The translations under genes and the position numbers were made by a program. From Pseudomonadota bacterium (GTDB taxonomy: Bacteria; Pseudomonadota; Alphaproteobacteria; Rhizobiales; Xanthobacteraceae), in the NCBI GenBank assembly GCA_023386635.1, contig JAEWJH010000027.1:1-64000 (forward strand): a stretch of DNA of 64,000 nucleotides, read 5' to 3'. Positions 16,461 to 24,230 of this stretch are shown here, piece after piece (the first letter of the stretch is position 1; each line of letters begins with the position of its first letter). The notes below the pieces were generated by a model, which made no database searches, was not told where the DNA came from, and saw only the letters and a list, made by a program, of their open reading frames with translations.

Positions 16461-17732
16461 TCACCCCGCCATCCAAGGCGGCAGCCGATCGAGCGCGATC
16501 AATTGGTCGGCATCAAGGCGCGGGCGGACCACCGCCCACTGGTCGTCCCGGACCATCACCTCCGGCACCAAGGCGCGGGTGTTGTAGGTTCCGGCCTGCA
16601 CCGCCCCATAGGCGCCGGCGCTCATCACCGCCATCAGGTCGCCCGGTTTGGCTTCCGGCAGGTCGCGGTCCAGCGCCAGGAAATCGCCGCTTTCGCAGAC
16701 CGGCCCCACCACGTCGGCACGGATGCGCCGCGATGCTGCATCGGGTTCGCGTACCGGGCGAATCTCGTGATGCGCCTCGTAGAGCGTCGGCCGAACGAGG
16801 TCGTTCATCGCCGCATCGACGATGACGAAGGTCTTGGCCTCGCCCTGCTTGATGAACAGGACGCGGGTGACAAGGATGCCGGCATTGCCGACCAGCAGCC
16901 GGCCCGGCTCGAAGATCAGCCGGCAATCGAGATCGCGCGTCGCGCGCTTCACCACCGCGGCATAAGCGTCCGGCAGCGGCGGCGGTTCGTTGTCGTCGCG
17001 ATACGGAATACCGAGCCCGCCGCCGAGATCGACATGCTCGATGCTGTGGCCGTCGGCGCGCAGCGTGCGCACGAAATCCGCCAGCAGCGCGAAGGCATCG
17101 CCAAACGGATCGAGATCGGTGATCTGGCTGCCGATGTGCATGTCGACGCCGGCGACCTTGATGCCCGGCAGTTTCGCGGCGCGCGCATAAACCTCGCGCG
17201 CCGTCGAGATCGGAATGCCGAACTTGTTTTCCGACTTTCCGGTGGCAATCTTGTGATGGGTCTTCGCATCGACGTCGGGATTGACGCGCACGGAGATATG
17301 CGCGGTCCGGCCCTTCGACGACGCGACGCGCGACAACAGTTCGAGTTCCGGCTCGGACTCGACATTGACGCAGAGGATGCCGGCATCGACCGCCATCGCC
17401 AGTTCGGCCTCGGTCTTGCCGACGCCGGAGAACATGATCCGCTCCGGCGGAATGCCGGCGGCGCGTGCCCGCTTCAATTCGCCGCCGGAGACGACGTCAG
17501 CGCCGGCGCCGAGCTTCGCCAGCGTCGCGATCACCGCCTGGTTGGAATTGGCCTTCATCGCGTAGCACACCAGCGCCGGCACGTCGGCGAAGGCATTGGC
17601 GAACACGTGATAGTGCCGCTCCAGCGTCGCGGTCGAATAGCAGTAGAACGGCGTGCCGACCTCCGCCGCCAAGGCGTCGAGATCGACCGCCTCGGCGTGC
17701 AGCACGCCGTGTCGATAGTGGAAATGATTCAT
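16461..17732 (-). CDS. lysA: Diaminopimelate decarboxylase LysA
   Basis: 423 residues, a fold-type III PLP enzyme that decarboxylates meso-diaminopimelate to lysine. The PLP lysine lies in CYAMKANSN (about residue 60), with HIGSQI, DLGGGLGIPY, EPGRLLVGNAG and the C-terminal CESGDFLALDR motif that supplies the active-site Cys. The N-terminal FHYRHGVLHAE is typical of the family. The ATG at 17732 is 15 bases after the lptM stop, so argH-lptM-lysA is probably one operon. Confidence 0.95.
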   Translation of the reverse strand: MNHFHYRHGVLHAEAVDLDALAAEVGTPFYCYSTATLERHYHVFANAFADVPALVCYAMKANSNQAVIATLAKLGAGADVVSGGELKRARAAGIPPERIMFSGVGKTEAELAMAVDAGILCVNVESEPELELLSRVASSKGRTAHISVRVNPDVDAKTHHKIATGKSENKFGIPISTAREVYARAAKLPGIKVAGVDMHIGSQITDLDPFGDAFALLADFVRTLRADGHSIEHVDLGGGLGIPYRDDNEPPPLPDAYAAVVKRATRDLDCRLIFEPGRLLVGNAGILVTRVLFIKQGEAKTFVIVDAAMNDLVRPTLYEAHHEIRPVREPDAASRRIRADVVGPVCESGDFLALDRDLPEAKPGDLMAVMSAGAYGAVQAGTYNTRALVPEVMVRDDQWAVVRPRLDADQLIALDRLPPWMAG

Positions 17733-17747
17733 GACGCGCCCGGTCGC

Positions 17748-18068
17748 TCAGTCGATCAGCGCGTCGAGCGGGACCCGCCGCTTCTCGCCTTGCGGCGCGA
17801 CCGCCCGGCCGTCCGCGGCTATGCCGGCGCGCTCGCCGGTCACGGTGCGCTGGCTCATCGGCTCGTCCGCGGAGTTGGTCTGGAATGAGGCAAAACCCGG
17901 ACCCTGTTGTGCGGTCGGCTGGGTCGCCTGCTGCGACGGCGCAGCAGCAGCGGCCGACGGCGGCGGCTCGAGCGGCCCTTTGCGGCCGCAGCCCGCGAGG
18001 CCGAGCGCGACGACCATCGCCCCCAGCACCAGACCCTGCCTCACCGTGAAATTGCGCAAACCGGTCAC
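17748..18068 (-). CDS. lptM: LptM (YifL)-type small lipoprotein
   Basis: 106 residues from GTG 18068, chosen because GGGAG lies 8 bases upstream and it yields a lipoprotein signal peptide of normal length. ATG starts at 18095 and 18116 would give overly long leaders. The lipobox is LAGC followed by GRKGPLEPPP, the hallmark of LptM, which helps oxidative maturation of the LptD outer-membrane translocon. The rest is Ala/Gln-rich. The family typically sits between argH and lysA, as here. Confidence 0.85.
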   Translation of the reverse strand: MTGLRNFTVRQGLVLGAMVVALGLAGCGRKGPLEPPPSAAAAAPSQQATQPTAQQGPGFASFQTNSADEPMSQRTVTGERAGIAADGRAVAPQGEKRRVPLDALID

Positions 18069-18137
18069 TTCAGACACTCCCGATAGGACGCGCACCATAG
18101 CAGATTGAGCCGGCAACGCGACCTCGCTCCGCGACGA

Positions 18138-19538
18138 TCAGCCCCTCTTTCCGGGCTTTTTCGCCAGAGCCTTAAGCCATTTGTTCGCCTGCGCCCGCAC
18201 GTTTTTCGGCGCGGTGCCGCCATAGCTGACCCGGCTTTCCACCGAGCGTTGCACGCTGAGCACCGCGAACACCGCCTTGGTGATTCGCGGCTCGATCGCC
18301 TGCATCGCCGACAGCGGCAGCGCGTCGAGTGCGACACCATCTTTGGCCGCGCGCGCGACGATCCGCCCGGTGACGTGATGCGCCTCGCGGAACGGCATTT
18401 TCAGCGTGCGCACCAGCCAGTCGGCGAGATCGGTGGCGGTGGAATAGCCCTCGCCCGCCGCCGCTTCCATCTTCGCCGCATCGGGCACGAGGTCGCGCAC
18501 CATGCCGGTCATCGCCGCGATCGCGAGCGACAGCGCGGACACGGCGTCCATCACGCCTTCCTTGTCTTCCTGCATGTCCTTGGCATAGGCGAGCGGCAGC
18601 CCCTTCATGACGATCAACAGACCGTTGAGCGCGCCGATGATGCGGCCGGTCTTGGCGCGCACCAGCTCCGCAGCATCCGGGTTGCGCTTCTGCGGCATGA
18701 TCGACGAGCCGGTGGTGAACTTGTCCGACAGCTTCACCAGGCCGGTCAGCGGCGAGGTCCAGATCACGATCTCTTCGGCGAAGCGCGACAGATGCACGGC
18801 GCAGATCGACGCCGCCGACAGGGCCTCCATGGCGAAGTCGCGGTCCGACACGGCGTCGAGCGAATTCGCGGTCGGCCGGTCGAAGCCGAGCGCCTTCGCG
18901 GTCATGCTGCGGTCGAGCGGGAATGAGGTGCCGGCGAGCGCCGCCGAACCGAGCGGCATTTCGTTGAGACGCTTGCGCGCATCGGCGAGCCGGCCGCGGT
19001 CGCGCGCCGCCATCTCGACGTAAGCGAGCAGATGATGACCGAAGGTCACCGGCTGCGCCGTCTGCAGATGGGTAAAGCCCGGCATCACCGTCGCGGCATG
19101 ATCGAGCGCCTTCTCGGCGAGTGCGCGCTGATAATCGGCGAGCGCTGCGTCGAGCGTGTCGAGCGTGCCGCGCACCCACAATTTGAAATCGGTCGCCACC
19201 TGATCGTTGCGCGAGCGCGCCGTATGCAGCCGCCCGGCGGCCGGGCCAATCAGCTCGGCGAGCCGGCTCTCGACATTCATATGAATGTCCTCGAGCGAGC
19301 GCTTGAAGCGGAACTTGCCACCGTCGATCTCTGACAGGATCGTGTCTAGACCGTGAGCGATCGCGGCGGCATCTTGCCGCGTGATGATCCCCTGCTTGGC
19401 CAGCATCGCCGCATGCGCCTTGGACGCGGTGATGTCTTCGCGGTAAAGGTGCCGGTCGAAATCGATGGAGGCGTTGATCTCCTCCATGATGGTGTCCGGC
19501 GCGGTGGTGAACCGGCCGCCCCACATCTTGTTGCTCAT
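18138..19538 (-). CDS. argH: Argininosuccinate lyase ArgH
   Basis: 466 residues. The N-terminal MSNKMWGGRF and the signature GSSIMPQKRNPD, whose Ser is catalytic, identify the fumarase/ASL superfamily member that splits argininosuccinate into arginine and fumarate. HTARSRNDQVATD and TAQPVTFGHH are also intact. ATG 19538 is preferred because it starts at the family's usual N-terminus, although the frame stays open further upstream opposite tlpA. First gene of the argH-lptM-lysA operon. Confidence 0.95.
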   Translation of the reverse strand: MSNKMWGGRFTTAPDTIMEEINASIDFDRHLYREDITASKAHAAMLAKQGIITRQDAAAIAHGLDTILSEIDGGKFRFKRSLEDIHMNVESRLAELIGPAAGRLHTARSRNDQVATDFKLWVRGTLDTLDAALADYQRALAEKALDHAATVMPGFTHLQTAQPVTFGHHLLAYVEMAARDRGRLADARKRLNEMPLGSAALAGTSFPLDRSMTAKALGFDRPTANSLDAVSDRDFAMEALSAASICAVHLSRFAEEIVIWTSPLTGLVKLSDKFTTGSSIMPQKRNPDAAELVRAKTGRIIGALNGLLIVMKGLPLAYAKDMQEDKEGVMDAVSALSLAIAAMTGMVRDLVPDAAKMEAAAGEGYSTATDLADWLVRTLKMPFREAHHVTGRIVARAAKDGVALDALPLSAMQAIEPRITKAVFAVLSVQRSVESRVSYGGTAPKNVRAQANKWLKALAKKPGKRG

Positions 19539-19625
19539 GACACGTCCATCGATTAACCGCGATCTGCAGCCCATTGAGACGACGACGCAAAAGACCCGAG
19601 CAAAAGACCCGAGACTGAGACACCG

Positions 19626-20279
19626 ATGACCGAGACGACCGATAAACGCCGCCCGCTGTCCCGCCGCCTGATCCTGGTCGCCGCCGCCTTCTGCCTGGCC
19701 GCCGTGATCGGCGGGGTATACGGGATCGGCAGCCTCACAGGCAATGGCGGCGACCCGGTCTGCCGCCCGGCGGTGGACCTCGCCAAACGGCTCGCGCCGC
19801 TGGTGCATGGCGAGATCGCCGCGGTGAAGGTCGCCGACACCGGGCTCAAGCTGCCGGAGCTGAAATTCCGCGACGGCGACGGCAAGGAGCGCACATTGGC
19901 CGACTGGAAGGGCCGCACCGTACTGCTCAATCTGTGGGCCACCTGGTGCGTGCCGTGCCGCACCGAGATGCCGGCGCTCGACGGGCTCGAATCCAAGCTC
20001 GGCGGCCGCGATTTCCAGGTGGTGGCGGTGAACATCGACACCCGCGATCCCGACAAGCCGAAGCAGTGGCTCACCGAGAACGGCATTCACAAACTGTCGT
20101 ATTTCGCCGATCCGCGCGCCACCGTGTTTCAGGAACTGAAATCGATCGGCCGCGCCTTCGGCATGCCGACCACGGTGCTGGTCGATCCGTCCGGCTGCGA
20201 GATTGCCTCGCTCGCCGGCCCCGCCGACTGGGCGGGCAAGGATGCGCTCACGTTCCTGCAGGCGGCGCTGAAGAGGTAG
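19626..20279 (+). CDS. tlpA: Membrane-anchored thiol-disulfide reductase TlpA
   Basis: 217 residues. An N-terminal anchor (about residues 14-36) holds a periplasmic thioredoxin domain with the redox motif WCVPC (Cys108, Cys111) and the cis-Pro segment MPTTVLVD. In Bradyrhizobium, TlpA supplies reductant to the copper chaperone ScoI and to the CuA site of CoxB during aa3 oxidase assembly, and the cox locus lies in this window. It is divergent from argH. A strong hairpin follows its stop. Confidence 0.92.
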   Translation: MTETTDKRRPLSRRLILVAAAFCLAAVIGGVYGIGSLTGNGGDPVCRPAVDLAKRLAPLVHGEIAAVKVADTGLKLPELKFRDGDGKERTLADWKGRTVLLNLWATWCVPCRTEMPALDGLESKLGGRDFQVVAVNIDTRDPDKPKQWLTENGIHKLSYFADPRATVFQELKSIGRAFGMPTTVLVDPSGCEIASLAGPADWAGKDALTFLQAALKR

Positions 20280-20291
20280 CGCTTGATCGTC

Positions 20292-20313
20292 CCTCTCCCG
20301 TAAACGGGAGAGG
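20292..20313. terminator. Hairpin between tlpA and the YjfB-like gene
   Basis: Nine-base arms CCTCTCCCG and CGGGAGAGG enclose TAAA. No T run follows on either strand, so it may be a dispersed hairpin repeat of the kind common in these genomes rather than a classic terminator. It lies between two convergent genes. Confidence 0.5.
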
Positions 20314-20340
20314 ATTCGCACGACCCGCGTCGCGCGACCG

Positions 20341-20538
20341 TCAGACCGAAATATCGAGATTGCCGCCGATGCCGGACGCCACATTGGCGAGGCTGCTGGC
20401 GGACTGCTGCGCGGCGTCCAGCAACTGCGCCACGGCCTGACCGGCCTGCGCATTCATCTTGAGCATCTTCGCCGCAACGGCTGTCTGCGTCTGCGCCATC
20501 TGCGCGCCGAGCAGGCCGCTCACCACTCCCATATCCAT
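20341..20538 (-). CDS. YjfB-like putative motility small protein
   Basis: 65 residues. A GGGGA site 7 bases before the ATG at 20538 supports this start over an upstream one at 20559. The sequence is an amphipathic helix pair (SGLLGAQMAQTQTAVAAKML, then AQLLDAAQQS) ending in GIGGNLDISV, as in the small YjfB/putative motility protein family. Function is not established. No flagellar genes lie nearby. Convergent with tlpA. Confidence 0.7.
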   Translation of the reverse strand: MDMGVVSGLLGAQMAQTQTAVAAKMLKMNAQAGQAVAQLLDAAQQSASSLANVASGIGGNLDISV

Positions 20539-20613
20539 CCCAAAATCCCCTGCCGGCACGCTAGGCGAGGAAGGTTAACGAAACCTGCGGGCACGAAATG
20601 TTCGCCCTGGCGG

Positions 20614-20661
20614 TTGACAGCGCGGGATCGAGCGACAATACTTTACCAGATGGTAAAGTAT
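20614..20661 (+). promoter_or_regulatory. Promoter plus perfect operator overlapping the arsR start codon
   Basis: TTGACA (20614-20619), 17 bases, then AATACT (20637-20642) as -35 and -10. A perfect inverted repeat with arms ATACTTTACC (20638-20647) and GGTAAAGTAT (20652-20661) overlaps the -10 and the ATG at 20650. Transcription would start at about 20649-20650, so the message would be leaderless. The palindrome is the likely operator for the ArsR-type repressor it precedes. Confidence 0.75.
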
Positions 20662-21090
20662 CAGGACCAGACGCTCGACCGGGTTTTTGCCGCACTCGCC
20701 GATCCGACGCGGCGCGCGCTGCTGGCGCGGTTGCAGGAGAACGACGGCCTCACCGTCAGCGATCTGGCGCGTCCGTTTCCGGTGACCATGCCGGCGATCA
20801 TGAAACACCTCGCCGTGCTGTCCGATGCCGGGCTGATCGTGCGTCACAAGAGCGGACGCAGCGTCGCCTGCACACTGACGGCGGCGCCGATGGAGGACGC
20901 GATGAACTGGCTCACGCGCTACCAGCGGTTCTGGACCCGGCAACTCGACCGCCTTGCCGCCTTTGTGGAGAACGAACAATGCCCGCCCCAAAGCTCGACA
21001 CTCAAGTCAAACCCAGCCTCACCCTCAAACGTCGTTTCGCTGCGCCGGCGGAAAAAGTCTACGCCGCATGGACGGACCCCGCGCAACTGA
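20650..21090 (+). CDS. ArsR-family winged-helix repressor
   Basis: 146 residues. The N-terminal 95 residues form a winged helix (FAALADPTRRALLARL, LTVSDLARPF, MPAIMKHLAVLSDAGLI) of the ArsR group usually linked to AHSA1 genes. No metal-binding cysteines appear in the recognition helix, so a metal sensor is unlikely. The last 35 residues are basic, low in conservation, and overlap the next gene by 112 bases, so the functional protein may end near residue 110. It is preceded by a promoter with an operator on its own ATG, implying autoregulation. Confidence 0.85.
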   Translation: MVKYQDQTLDRVFAALADPTRRALLARLQENDGLTVSDLARPFPVTMPAIMKHLAVLSDAGLIVRHKSGRSVACTLTAAPMEDAMNWLTRYQRFWTRQLDRLAAFVENEQCPPQSSTLKSNPASPSNVVSLRRRKKSTPHGRTPRN

Positions 21091-21428
21091 TGCGCTGGTT
21101 CGGGCCGGATTCCGGCCCGGTGCACGACGCGGAAACCGACGTGCGCGTCGGCGGCCGGTTCTCGGTCTCGTTCAGCACCGAGGACGGCGAGCGGCACAAT
21201 GTCAGCGGCGAATACAAAGAGGTGGTACCGAACGAGAAGCTCGCCTTCACCTGGCAATGGATCACGATGCCGGAACGGCAGTCCTATGTGATCGTCGCCA
21301 TCAAGCGCGACGGCGACGGCTGCATTCTCACATTGCACCACGAGCAGTTCTTCGACGAAGCCGCGCGCGACGGGCACGAGGCCGGCTGGAAGGGCACGCT
21401 GGAGAAACTCGCCCGCATCGTCGAATGA
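20979..21428 (+). CDS. AHSA1/SRPBCC domain protein
   Basis: 149 residues, a single AHSA1-type START-fold domain: LTLKRRFAAPAEKVYAAWTD, then RWFGPDSGPVHDAETDVRVGGRFS and a C-terminal helix GWKGTLEKLARIVE. Such proteins bind hydrophobic ligands; role unknown. The ATG at 20979 is 112 bases inside the arsR frame, so the two are transcribed together and may be translationally coupled. ArsR-AHSA1 pairs are common and mostly unstudied. Confidence 0.88.
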   Translation: MPAPKLDTQVKPSLTLKRRFAAPAEKVYAAWTDPAQLMRWFGPDSGPVHDAETDVRVGGRFSVSFSTEDGERHNVSGEYKEVVPNEKLAFTWQWITMPERQSYVIVAIKRDGDGCILTLHHEQFFDEAARDGHEAGWKGTLEKLARIVE

Positions 21429-21472
21429 CAGCGGACGTCCATCAACATCTGTAACGCGTCAAGGAGTTTGTC

Positions 21473-21943
21473 GTGCAAAACATCGCACCCTGCATCTGGT
21501 TCGACAAGAACGCCGAAGAAGCGGTGAATTTCTACGTCTCGGTGTTCAAGAACTCGAAGATCCGCACCGTTTCCCATTACGGCGACGGCATGCACATGCC
21601 GAAAGGCACCGTGCTGGCGATCCTGTTCACCATCAACGGACAGGATTTCATGGCGCTCAACGGCGGACCGGGCGTCCCGCACAGCGACGCGGTGTCGTTC
21701 ATGGTCAATTGCGACACGCAGGCCGAGATCGACGACTACTGGGCGAAGCTGACCGCCGACGGCGGCAAGGAAGTCCAGTGCGGCTGGCTTAAGGACAAAT
21801 TCGGCCTGTCCTGGCAGATCGCGCCGGCGAGCCTGCCGAAACTGCTCGGCGGCGATCAGGCCCAGACCGACCGCGTGATGGCCGAGGTCGTGAAGATGGT
21901 CAAACTCGACATCGCGACAATGGAAAAAGCCGCCGCCGGCTGA
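21473..21943 (+). CDS. PhnB-like VOC-fold protein
   Basis: 156 residues, start GTG 21473 with AAGGAG about 7 bases upstream. The repeated beta-alpha-beta pattern, IAPCIWFDKNAEEAVNFYVS and GWLKDKFGLSWQIAP place it in the PhnB/3-demethylubiquinone methyltransferase-like branch of the vicinal oxygen chelate fold. Those names are historical; a methyltransferase activity is not implied. Third gene of the arsR operon. Confidence 0.88.
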   Translation: MQNIAPCIWFDKNAEEAVNFYVSVFKNSKIRTVSHYGDGMHMPKGTVLAILFTINGQDFMALNGGPGVPHSDAVSFMVNCDTQAEIDDYWAKLTADGGKEVQCGWLKDKFGLSWQIAPASLPKLLGGDQAQTDRVMAEVVKMVKLDIATMEKAAAG

Positions 21944-22025
21944 CCGGAAACGAGCGACCACGCGTCGCGGCGACACACACGCCGTGACGACGTTCTGATC
22001 AAACATCAACCCGGGAGAGACCGTT

Positions 22026-22379
22026 ATGTATGTCGACGGATTTGTCGTGCCGGTGCCCAAGCGCAAGCTCGACGCCTATCTGAAGGTCGCGAAGATGGCG
22101 AGCAAGGTGTTCATGGAGCATGGCGCGCTGGAATATCGCGAAGCGGTCGGCGACGACGTGCCTTACGGCAAGCGCACTTCGTTTCCGCGCAGCGTCAAGG
22201 CGACCGGCACCGAGACCGTGATCTTTTCGTGGATCCTCTACAAGTCGCGCGCGCACCGTGACAAGGTGATGAAGGCGGCAATGGCCGACAAGCGCTTCGC
22301 CGGCATGGACATGAAGGCGATGCCGTTCGACACGAAACGGATGATCTTCGGCGGCTTCAAGGTGCGCGTTTCCGCCTGA
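22026..22379 (+). CDS. DUF1428 protein
   Basis: 117 residues, a ferredoxin-like-fold DUF1428 protein: MYVDGFVVPVPKRKLDAYLK at the start, ESVKA-like SVKATGTETVIFSWI and a C-terminal MPFDTKRMIFGGFKV. Function unknown. A GGGAGAG site precedes the ATG. It follows the PhnB-type gene after 82 bases and is probably in the same transcription unit; DUF1428 genes often accompany AHSA1/PhnB genes in this order. Confidence 0.88.
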   Translation: MYVDGFVVPVPKRKLDAYLKVAKMASKVFMEHGALEYREAVGDDVPYGKRTSFPRSVKATGTETVIFSWILYKSRAHRDKVMKAAMADKRFAGMDMKAMPFDTKRMIFGGFKVRVSA

Positions 22380-22472
22380 AGCGGAGGGCTCATCCGCCCT
22401 TCCCTTTTTCCGCTCCGCAGGGCAGCTTCCGCACCGCCGGTTTTCATCGCCGGCTGAACGGAGGCTGCCGGC

Positions 22473-22880
22473 GTGACGGACTATCCCTCTCGCAAAACCG
22501 CGTCCTGCGCCTGCGGCGCGCTCACCGTCACGGTGACGGCGCCGCCGCGCAAGGTGCACGTCTGCAGTTGCGCCAACTGTCAGCGCAAGACCGGCAGCGC
22601 CTTCTCCTACAACGCGTTCTTTGCCGACGATGCGGTGGCGGTCGCCGGCGAGCATCGCGCCTGGCGCGGCGCGTCCGACGCCGGACGCTGGAATGAAGTG
22701 CATTTCTGCCCGACCTGCGGCAGTACGGTGTTCAGCAAGCTCGAAGCGCTGCCCGGCCTCACCGCGGTGTCGTCGGGATGCTTCGCCGATCCGGAGTTCG
22801 CCAGGCCGGAGCGGCTGTGGTGGGCGTCGAACCGGCAACGCTGGCTGACGCTCGGAATCGATGAGGTCCAGACGCAGTAG
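22473..22880 (+). CDS. GFA-family zinc protein
   Basis: 135 residues, start GTG 22473 with GGAGG upstream. Cysteine pairs SCACG, CSCANC and FCPTCGSTVF give the zinc-binding pattern of the glutathione-dependent formaldehyde-activating (GFA)/CENP-V fold. The name comes from one characterised enzyme; activity on formaldehyde adducts is not proven for most members. Last gene of the presumed arsR operon, 93 bases after DUF1428. Confidence 0.85.
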   Translation: MTDYPSRKTASCACGALTVTVTAPPRKVHVCSCANCQRKTGSAFSYNAFFADDAVAVAGEHRAWRGASDAGRWNEVHFCPTCGSTVFSKLEALPGLTAVSSGCFADPEFARPERLWWASNRQRWLTLGIDEVQTQ

Positions 22881-23259
22881 AAAGACGAGACGCAATCGCC
22901 GCGCTCAAAAGATAACAGTTTGCGCTGGTCTATCCACTTGTCATGGCCGGTCTTGTCCCGGCCATCCACGTCTTTGGTGCCGGAATAACGAAAGCAAGAC
23001 GTGGATGTCCGCAATAAATGCGGGCATGACGCGGAGAGAGAATCGCGTCTCTCACCCCGCCTCATCCCGAGGAGCGATGAGCAGCATCGCGTCTCGAAGG
23101 ATGCGGCGGCCACACTCCTGCTCGCGCCTCATATTTGCGGTCTCGATCCTGACGGATCGCTTCTGGTTCGAGACGCTCCGCCTTCGCGCTATGCGCTCAG
23201 GCGCGGCTCCCCACCCACGAGGCTTTGAAGAGGAGAACTTCCTCCCCGCCTGATTCCGA
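22881..23259. repeat. Repeat-rich spacer, no gene
   Basis: This 379-base gap contains an inverted pair (GTCATGGCCGG...CCGGCCATCCACGTCTT at about 22940-22975, with AAGACGTGGATGTCCGC and GGGCATGAC at about 22995-23030). A second element (about 23055-23225) begins CCTCATCCCGAGGAGCGATG and contains GCATCGCGTCTCGAAGGATG, related to the element at 31646-31762. No coding sequence or clear terminator is seen. Confidence 0.65.
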
Positions 23260-23937
23260 TCAGGACTCGAGCGCGAGGTTCTGCTGCCAGTGGCCGGCTT
23301 CGATCTTGGCCGCGGCGATCACCGCCTGCGTGCGGCTGTCGACGCCGAGCTTCTGCAGGATCGCCGAGACATGTGCCTTCACCGTCGCCTCGGACACGCC
23401 GAGCTGGAACGCGATCTGCTTGTTGAGCAGCCCCTCGGACAGCATCATCAGCACGCGCACCTGCTGCGGCGTCAGCGTCGCCATCTTCGCCATCAGCTGG
23501 CTGATCTCGACGTCGGCCTTGCTGTCGAGATTGACGTCGGGCGGGGTCCACACGCCGCCCTTGAGAATGCGCGCGATCACATCCCGCATCTCGTCGACGC
23601 CGAGCGTCTTTGGAATGAAGCCGGACGCGCCGAAGTCCATGCAGCGGCGGATCGCGACCGGATCGTCATTCGCGGACACGACGATCACCGGAACGCCGGG
23701 ATATTGTGCCCGCAGATACATCAGGCCGGAGAAGCCGCGCGCGCCCGGCATGGTCAGGTCGAGCAGGACAAGGTCGATATCGCCGCGCTGATCGAGTAGC
23801 GCCGACACATCGTCGAAGGTGCCGGCTTCGGTGATGTCGACTTTTTCAAACAGTCCGTTCACGGCCTCCCGCAACGCGCCGCGGAATAACGGGTGGTCGT
23901 CGGCAATCACCAGACGATAGACGTCGTTGCTTTGCAC
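23260..23937 (-). CDS. LuxR/NarL-type response regulator (orphan)
   Basis: 225 residues. The receiver domain has the acidic pair in IADDHPLF, the phospho-acceptor Asp in LVLLDLTMPG (about residue 58) and VVSAND. The C-terminal LuxR helix-turn-helix is LTPQQVRVLMMLSEGLLNKQ...VSEATVKAHVSAILQKL. No histidine kinase lies beside it. It is divergent from the MHS transporter, whose upstream region holds palindromes it might bind. Close relatives are common in this order; target genes are not known from the sequence. Confidence 0.9.
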   Translation of the reverse strand: MQSNDVYRLVIADDHPLFRGALREAVNGLFEKVDITEAGTFDDVSALLDQRGDIDLVLLDLTMPGARGFSGLMYLRAQYPGVPVIVVSANDDPVAIRRCMDFGASGFIPKTLGVDEMRDVIARILKGGVWTPPDVNLDSKADVEISQLMAKMATLTPQQVRVLMMLSEGLLNKQIAFQLGVSEATVKAHVSAILQKLGVDSRTQAVIAAAKIEAGHWQQNLALES

Positions 23938-24035
23938 AATCGAAACCTGGTTGGGGAAACGCGACCTGTGACGTGACCACGCCCACCCGCCGCTCGTTCT
24001 TCAATTTCTAAAGCCCTTAAAAAACCGCGCAAGTG

Positions 24036-24081
24036 TTTCTCGTTTATAGAGAAAACCACTGACATGATTGCATTTTGCAAT
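24036..24081. promoter_or_regulatory. Two palindromes in the divergent AT-rich promoter region
   Basis: The 293-base gap 23938-24230 is AT-rich. It contains TTTCTC (24036-24041) inverted as GAGAAA (24049-24054), and ATTGCA (24067-24072) inverted as TGCAAT (24076-24081). A TAATAT at 24137-24142 could be a -10 for the transporter. These are candidate binding sites for the adjacent regulator. Confidence 0.45.
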
Positions 24082-24230
24082 GCACAAATTTGTTGTTGTT
24101 TTTCATGTGCTTACCACTGTTGTTTGGTCAAAAGTCTAATATAGGGCCGTTAACCCTCGATGTTACCGTTTTTGATCGCGGGCGAACGTCCAAAACGGGC
24201 GGCCCGTTTTCGACAATGGGGGAGCGATTG

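Noticed and set aside
18138..20453. Extending argH upstream to give a 771-residue protein
   Set aside because: The extra part lies opposite tlpA and has shadow-like composition. The family N-terminus MSNKMWGGRF fits the ATG at 19538.
22473..22880. Assigning the GFA protein as a true formaldehyde-activating enzyme
   Set aside because: Only the zinc fold is visible, and most family members have no shown activity.
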